From positions 1 through 10,510 of the forward strand of contig LT642680.1 of NCBI GenBank assembly GCA_900128585.1: a stretch of DNA of 10,510 bases, written 5' to 3'. The position numbers were made by a program, and so were the translations under genes. Each line of letters begins with the position of its first letter. The stretch's first letter is position 1. This DNA comes from Stramenopiles sp. TOSAG23-3 (Eukaryota > Sar). Under the pieces are notes generated by a model. The model made no database searches. It saw only the letters and a list, made by a program, of their open reading frames with translations, and was not told where the DNA came from. Of the stretch, positions 6,290 to 10,510 are shown in pieces.

Positions 6290-9200
6290 ATGCCAGTACA
6301 ACTAGACCTTCTGAACGAATTACCGCCGGAAGGTTCCCTGAAACCCAACTACAGCAAACGGGAAAGGGTCCTCAAGCACGACAAAGAACATTTAGTAAGA
6401 ATATCAAACGATCGCGCCGAAAATGTTAAGCAGCAGTTGGAAAAAGTGCACACGGTTGATCCAAAAGGGCTGCTCGGCAACCCGAAAGGGACTACTATGG
6501 CAGAGAAGCAGCTTGAGTACAGGCCACTGGGCGAGCAGCACGCCGTAAGGAAAGTAGCCGTTGGGCAACAGTTTGTTCCCTCGCCGCCCAACAACAAAGC
6601 AAGGAAACGGGAGCGGAAAAGTCCAGCATCCAGGATTTACAAAAATAGGATCGATCCGAACACGTCGGCGCTTTATGAGGCGAAAAGGGCGGGGCAAAGT
6701 TCCCGGTTGCTAAAAAGGATGGGGGGGCGCAAGAAAGGGTCCGTATCTGGTAACCCGATACCCCTCCGGGCCCAGCAGCAATACTTGGGGTATTTGAACT
6801 CGGGGGGTGTTTATAGTTCTGAGTACAACATGCCCTTTTTACAAGCAACAGTAGAGGCGCACGGACACAACGATAACGCCAGCGTTGCAAGCTCGGAGGC
6901 ATCGAACTACACGCTGTCGATGGGGAACGGGGAGCTGAACCGAATATCGGCAGTGGCCCAGTATAAATTTGGGATATACAAAAAAGTTGGCGCGTCCGAG
7001 CAGACTGAGGACCAACTGGAAGAAACAAAGTTCTCACTAAAGGAAGAAGACTTCTCAAGGAGAAAACACTCGAAAGGAAGGTCTAGGCGCAGAAGAAAAA
7101 GGCACGCAAAGAAGAGGCAACCTGGATTATCTATAGGAAAAATGGATATGTCACGTTCCCCCGTGACTACAGATTCCCAGCACTCCCACGTCGACTGGGA
7201 CGAAGGCAGGTCCTCATTACTTCGGAGAACTCATAGAGACATAAGCGCGGTCCTGGGACAAGACTTTGCAAAACAACAATTTGAATTCGCCGGTGACACG
7301 GGCGCTCAAAAAGAAAAAAAGTCCGACGAAGGTATTGCGAAACCACCGCAAGGGTCTGGAGCACTGTTGAAAGTTCTTGAAACGTCCCCCGAACTTTCCA
7401 GCGTCACAAACTTGAAAAAGCCACACTTTCACGCCCTGTCAAAATCGTTTTCAACAGTTTCTGTAACAAAAGGGACTGTTATCTGCCTGAAAAATGAACC
7501 TGGATTGTACATTGTAAAAGAGGGCGTTGCTACAATAGCTACGACCAACACGCTGTTGGAAGAAAACAATTATTTCGGGGCAAACTCTTTATTTTCGGAC
7601 CTCGATATCAATGTTTCTGCGACGTCGGCTACTTTGGTTTTATGGAAACTGCCCAGGCTGCAGTACCACGCCGTAATGTACGGTTTGGGCCAGGGGCAAA
7701 CAGCCACAGAATCGCAAACGAAACGCCAAATGCCAGCATTTTTGTCCGGATTCCCTGCCGAAATCTTAGATTCCATCGAGAAGCATATAAAGGGGAAGAT
7801 TTATAAGCCCGGGACGGTCCTCGTGCAAGGAGGAAATCGAATAAAGACAATTACCACCGTCCTATCGGGTGAATTAAGTTACAAATTCCATAACAGTTCT
7901 GATGTTAGCCATGCTGCCAACATGAAAAATTGTTTACGCGCTGGCGATAATGTTGGGTTTGGCGAGGTACTCTCTCGGGATGAAGCTTCCATAGCAGAAG
8001 GCGATATTGTCGCAGATTCTGACGTGGCCGTTATAGAGTTCGACATCAACGGGGTGCCCGGCGATTGTCCTTCACGGGGGGCGTTAAAAGAGCTATGTTT
8101 ACACTTCTCCAAAATCGAGCTTTTGAGGAAAGTGGAGCTATTCAAAACCTTCCCCATTGCAAAACTGGGCGCCCTGGCAGAACAGTGCATGTATTTGGAC
8201 TACAAGCCGAACAAAAAAATTATTAGGGAAGGGGACATAGGGCGTCACATGTACATAATTAGAAAAGGCGAAGTCAAATTCGAACGGTACAGAAAAGGCA
8301 TACCGGACACTTTGGGGCACCTGTTTACAAACGATTTTTTTGGCGAAGGGTCGATTGTTACCCAAAATACAAGGCGCTGCTCGGCAGTTGCTTTGGTGCA
8401 CACATTTTGCCTAGAGCTTCCCGGAAAGGCAGTAAAGGAGGCGTTTGGCGCCGGGCTGCAATCGTCGTTGGGGAGAACTTTTCTTGTGCGACAGCAGGTG
8501 GAGATGGAAGACCACGAGCATTTGTTTGAATTCAAGGATATTGTCCCGATCCGAAAAATTGGAAAAGGAGCATTTGGGAGAGTAATATTGGTAAGGCACA
8601 CGATCACGGGGAAAACTTTCGCTTTGAAAGAGCTAGACAAAAATTACATAGAAAGTTCAGGAACCGGGCTGCACGTCCAGCGCGAGCGAATAATTCTCTC
8701 TAAACTAAAGTACCACCCCTTTCTATGCAACTTGGTGCGAACATTTAACGTATCAAACATGGTATACTTCATGATGGACCCGGTATTGGGCGGAGATTTG
8801 TACTCTCACCTTCGTCGGTTTGGAAAATTCCCAGAAAAAACGTGCAGGTTTTATGCAAGTCAGATGGTCAGCATGTTGCAGTATTTGCACAAAGAAAACA
8901 TCATTTTTCGAGATTTGAAGCCTGAAAATTTGTTGCTTGAACAAACTGGGTATTTAAAATTGGTGGATTTCGGCCTTTCAAAGATTGTCACGCCAAATTC
9001 AGAAACGTATACAATGTGCGGAACGCCAACGCACTTAGCCCCCGAGGTTTATTTCGGCAAAGGCTATGGAAAAAGCGTAGACTGGTGGAGTCTCGGAGTT
9101 GTCATGCACGAGATGTTAAATGGGTACGTCCCATTTGTTGGATCATCCCCTGAAGCAATTTTTAGTGAAATCTGCAGGTACTCAAAAGTGTACCCGAACG

Positions 9201-9502
9201 TATCGTTCCCAAACCATGTTTCAGCCCCAGGGGTAGATTTGCTAACTCGGCTTCTCAACCCCTCTGCAGCAGCAAGGATTGGCACTGGCGTTAATGACAA
9301 CATGAAATTATTAAACCATTCTTTTTTTGGCAAATCGTTCTCTTGGGCAGATTTGATCGCCCAGAGGATACGGCCCAAGTTTATTCCTGATGTGATGGAC
9401 ATGTACGATACCACAAATTTTGACGGTGGGCCGGAGGAATTCATCTTGCCCGTTCCCGATGCAACAACAACAATTGACCCACAATGGTGCCGTGATTTTT
9501 GA
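6290..9502 (+). CDS. PKG-like cyclic-nucleotide-dependent AGC protein kinase
   Basis: Ser/Thr kinase of 1070 residues in which cyclic-nucleotide-binding folds control a C-terminal AGC kinase. Residues 1-375 are low-complexity and basic, with RSRRRRKRHAKKR at 264-276 as a possible nuclear signal or membrane/nucleic-acid contact. Three tandem binding folds follow at about 377-470, 479-600 and 605-725. Only the third keeps the full phosphate-binding signature (FGE 684-686 plus R695). The kinase domain (about 748-1013) is complete: GKGAFGRV loop (758-765), K780, E799, FRDLKPEN with D875 and N880, DFG at 893-895, activation-loop T908 before CGTP, APE at 917-919, DWWSLG. Gatekeeper is M829. The tail has NFDGGPEE (1043-1050) and ends WCRDF, resembling the NFD and terminal W-D-x-D-F of animal PKG. 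No FxxF hydrophobic motif is seen. The ATG has A at -3; stop is TGA; no intron is needed. cGMP as ligand is inferred from overall PKG likeness; cAMP or another ligand is possible. No myristoylation site (MPVQ). Confidence 0.93.
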   Translation: MPVQLDLLNELPPEGSLKPNYSKRERVLKHDKEHLVRISNDRAENVKQQLEKVHTVDPKGLLGNPKGTTMAEKQLEYRPLGEQHAVRKVAVGQQFVPSPPNNKARKRERKSPASRIYKNRIDPNTSALYEAKRAGQSSRLLKRMGGRKKGSVSGNPIPLRAQQQYLGYLNSGGVYSSEYNMPFLQATVEAHGHNDNASVASSEASNYTLSMGNGELNRISAVAQYKFGIYKKVGASEQTEDQLEETKFSLKEEDFSRRKHSKGRSRRRRKRHAKKRQPGLSIGKMDMSRSPVTTDSQHSHVDWDEGRSSLLRRTHRDISAVLGQDFAKQQFEFAGDTGAQKEKKSDEGIAKPPQGSGALLKVLETSPELSSVTNLKKPHFHALSKSFSTVSVTKGTVICLKNEPGLYIVKEGVATIATTNTLLEENNYFGANSLFSDLDINVSATSATLVLWKLPRLQYHAVMYGLGQGQTATESQTKRQMPAFLSGFPAEILDSIEKHIKGKIYKPGTVLVQGGNRIKTITTVLSGELSYKFHNSSDVSHAANMKNCLRAGDNVGFGEVLSRDEASIAEGDIVADSDVAVIEFDINGVPGDCPSRGALKELCLHFSKIELLRKVELFKTFPIAKLGALAEQCMYLDYKPNKKIIREGDIGRHMYIIRKGEVKFERYRKGIPDTLGHLFTNDFFGEGSIVTQNTRRCSAVALVHTFCLELPGKAVKEAFGAGLQSSLGRTFLVRQQVEMEDHEHLFEFKDIVPIRKIGKGAFGRVILVRHTITGKTFALKELDKNYIESSGTGLHVQRERIILSKLKYHPFLCNLVRTFNVSNMVYFMMDPVLGGDLYSHLRRFGKFPEKTCRFYASQMVSMLQYLHKENIIFRDLKPENLLLEQTGYLKLVDFGLSKIVTPNSETYTMCGTPTHLAPEVYFGKGYGKSVDWWSLGVVMHEMLNGYVPFVGSSPEAIFSEICRYSKVYPNVSFPNHVSAPGVDLLTRLLNPSAAARIGTGVNDNMKLLNHSFFGKSFSWADLIAQRIRPKFIPDVMDMYDTTNFDGGPEEFILPVPDATTTIDPQWCRDF

Positions 9503-10131
9503 ACACGTTGCTCCGATTAAGTACGAAAAAAAAACATGATTCAGTTTATTCGAGAAGAAACAAAGTAATTGAAGACAAAAGAAGAGTTGGGGTTCCTTTT
9601 CGGTACTGGCACCGGGCGGCTGGTGGCATGGCATGCCGCTTCGCTCTTTTTGTTATTTTTTAGATATAAAAAACAAATTATATAGTATGTTTTAAGATGA
9701 GAGCTATTTAATTATAAGAGTAAAAAAATGACCATTGCTACATTATTTAAAAAAACAGGAAAAAAATTGGCTGTTATTTAAGTAATTAAAATTAATGTAC
9801 CGCGAACTGAAATCTAGATTTAGACATTCTAGGTTTGCATTCCATCATAAACTGCGAACTTAACTATCATTCTCAGATGTGGTACTCCATTGATGATCTG
9901 AATCAGTAAATGGATTAACACTGCTTTATATTAAAAACAAGAAAATTGGCTGTTATTTAGCACTGCTTTATTATAAAAAAACAAACCAAGATAAAAACAA
10001 GAAAATTGGCTGTTATTTAAGTAATTAGATATAATTGAAAATAGTGTTTAAACTCATAATTCTTATGTTACGAATAAGCAGCGTGTTAAAAAAAAAAACT
10101 AATGAAGTAGTAAAGTACTTTCTAAATATTA
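9503..10131. other. AT-rich intergenic region after the kinase gene
   Basis: This contains the kinase 3' UTR and the promoter of the next gene. No AATAAA is visible close behind the kinase stop, so the poly(A) site is unassigned. A small GC-rich island at about 9600-9645 includes a possible short hairpin (GGCAT at 9625-9629 pairing with ATGCC at 9633-9637, nested inside GCGGC/GCCGC). The remainder is A/T-rich with homopolymer A runs and the short direct repeats listed separately. No coding signal is seen. Confidence 0.6.
9763..10027 (+). repeat. Three dispersed direct repeats with core AAAATTGGCTGTTATTTA
   Basis: The identical 18-nt core occurs at 9763-9780, 9942-9959 and 10002-10019. Copies 1 and 3 are both followed by AGTAATTA, extending identity to 26 nt. 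Copies 2 and 3 are both preceded by AAAAACAAG and, further out, by CACTGCTTTAT (9919-9929 and 9961-9971). Copies 2 and 3 therefore look like a duplicated 42-60 bp block with an 18-nt length difference. The array ends about 105 nt before the next ATG. It could be a decayed tandem repeat or a promoter element of the downstream gene. Confidence 0.8.
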
Positions 10132-10510
10132 ATGGGACAACTGGGTAATATGTTGTTGGTCTGCTTGGTCTTGCTTTTGAGCATGGGCCACATATCTACT
10201 GCTGCCAACTGGACGATGGATACCTCCATTGGTGCGACGAAAAATTGGAATGTTATTGACTCCTCGGCAAACGGGACAAAGCTGGTGGCTGCTGTGTATG
10301 GTGGCAATATATGGACCTCCAGCAACAGCGGTGCGACCTGGACGGAAGATACCTCCATTGGCGCGACGAAACAGTGGCGGGGTATTACCTCCTCGGCAGA
10401 CGGGACGAAGCTGGCGGCGGCTGCTCAAAATGGCAACATATGGACCTCCAGCAACAGCGGTGCGACCTGGACGGTAGATACCTCCGTTGGTGCGACGAAA
10501 AATTGGTATG
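10132..10510 (+). CDS. Secreted Asp-box (BNR-like) repeat protein, 5' part only
   Basis: An uninterrupted frame of 126 codons starts at ATG 10132 and runs off the window. Residues 1-24 form a clear signal peptide: short N-region, hydrophobic core MLLVCLVLLLSMG, and S-T-A before the likely cleavage after A24. From N26 the protein is a tandem repeat of 43 residues, each unit containing GATK.W, an S..GTKL.AA strand, a G-N-I-W strand and an Asp-box TSSNSGATW (S-x-N-x-G-x-T-W). Such units are blades or half-blades of sialidase/YCF48-like beta-propellers. Function is unknown: the repeat resembles large secreted or surface propellers found in many algae and bacteria rather than an enzyme, and no catalytic residues can be judged from so short a piece. 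The signal peptide at the first ATG strongly supports this start. Total length is unknown. Confidence 0.85.
   Translation, partial: MGQLGNMLLVCLVLLLSMGHISTAANWTMDTSIGATKNWNVIDSSANGTKLVAAVYGGNIWTSSNSGATWTEDTSIGATKQWRGITSSADGTKLAAAAQNGNIWTSSNSGATWTVDTSVGATKNWY
10207..10510 (+). repeat. 129-bp coding tandem repeat of the Asp-box protein
   Basis: Units begin at 10207, 10336 and 10465 (the last one cut by the window edge). Each is exactly 129 bp, or 43 codons. A 37-nt stretch is identical between 10309-10345 and 10438-10474, silent positions included, which points to recent duplication or gene conversion. Because the unit length is a multiple of three, copy number can change without breaking the frame. 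Confidence 0.9.

Noticed and set aside
6495-7058. 187-codon minus-strand open frame
   Set aside because: Antisense to the kinase N-terminal region, with no domain. The sense frame is continuous with a complete kinase.
9616-9655. GC-rich hairpin followed by T-rich DNA as a rho-independent terminator
   Set aside because: The host is eukaryotic and the stem is short (5 bp) and imperfect; it is better treated as a minor 3' UTR structure.
10122-10477. Three alternative open frames on both strands over the right-edge repeat
   Set aside because: They are shadows of the 129-bp repeat. The frame starting at 10132 alone has an ATG with a signal peptide and Asp-box motifs, and it is open to the window end.
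10207-10510. Regular repeat considered as a CRISPR array
   Set aside because: Units are contiguous 129-bp coding repeats with no unique spacers, and the context is eukaryotic.

Overview
The window looks like nuclear DNA from a unicellular eukaryote. It holds two very long open reading frames with eukaryote-only domain architectures (a formin and a cyclic-nucleotide-dependent AGC kinase), AT-rich intergenic DNA with microsatellites, and no operon structure or ribosome-binding sites. The standard genetic code fits, with TAG and TGA used as real stops. The secreted Asp-box repeat protein at the right edge is of a type I associate with heterokont algae and related protists, so a stramenopile-like host is my best guess. 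That is a weak inference from family resemblance, not something the sequence proves.

Layout, left to right. 1-345 is mostly the downstream flank and probable 3' UTR of the formin. 346-4887 (minus strand) is a complete, apparently intronless 1513-residue formin with the order SH3 - WW - acidic linker - PH - GBD/FH3 - coiled coil - FH1 - FH2 - tail. 4888-6289 is a 1.4 kb AT-rich divergent intergenic region that must carry both promoters; it contains microsatellites, an 18-bp GTAC-rich palindrome, a 36-nt polypurine run and one candidate short spliced ORF. 6290-9502 (plus strand) is a complete, apparently intronless 1070-residue PKG-like kinase with a long basic N-terminal region, three tandem cyclic-nucleotide-binding folds and a complete AGC kinase domain with PKG-type tail. 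9503-10131 is AT-rich and carries a family of short direct repeats. 10132-10510 (plus strand) is the start of a secreted protein built from 43-residue Asp-box repeats; it runs off the window.

The formin nucleates and elongates actin filaments under control of its N-terminal regulatory half, and the kinase would couple cyclic nucleotide levels to phosphorylation. They are arranged head to head, so shared regulation is possible, but nothing in the sequence shows a direct functional link. The most unusual points are the SH3-WW-PH front end of the formin, its Arg/Gly-rich FH1 with short Met-interrupted proline tracts, and the graded loss of ligand-binding residues across the three cyclic-nucleotide folds of the kinase. 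I see no mobile element, CRISPR array, tRNA or rRNA.
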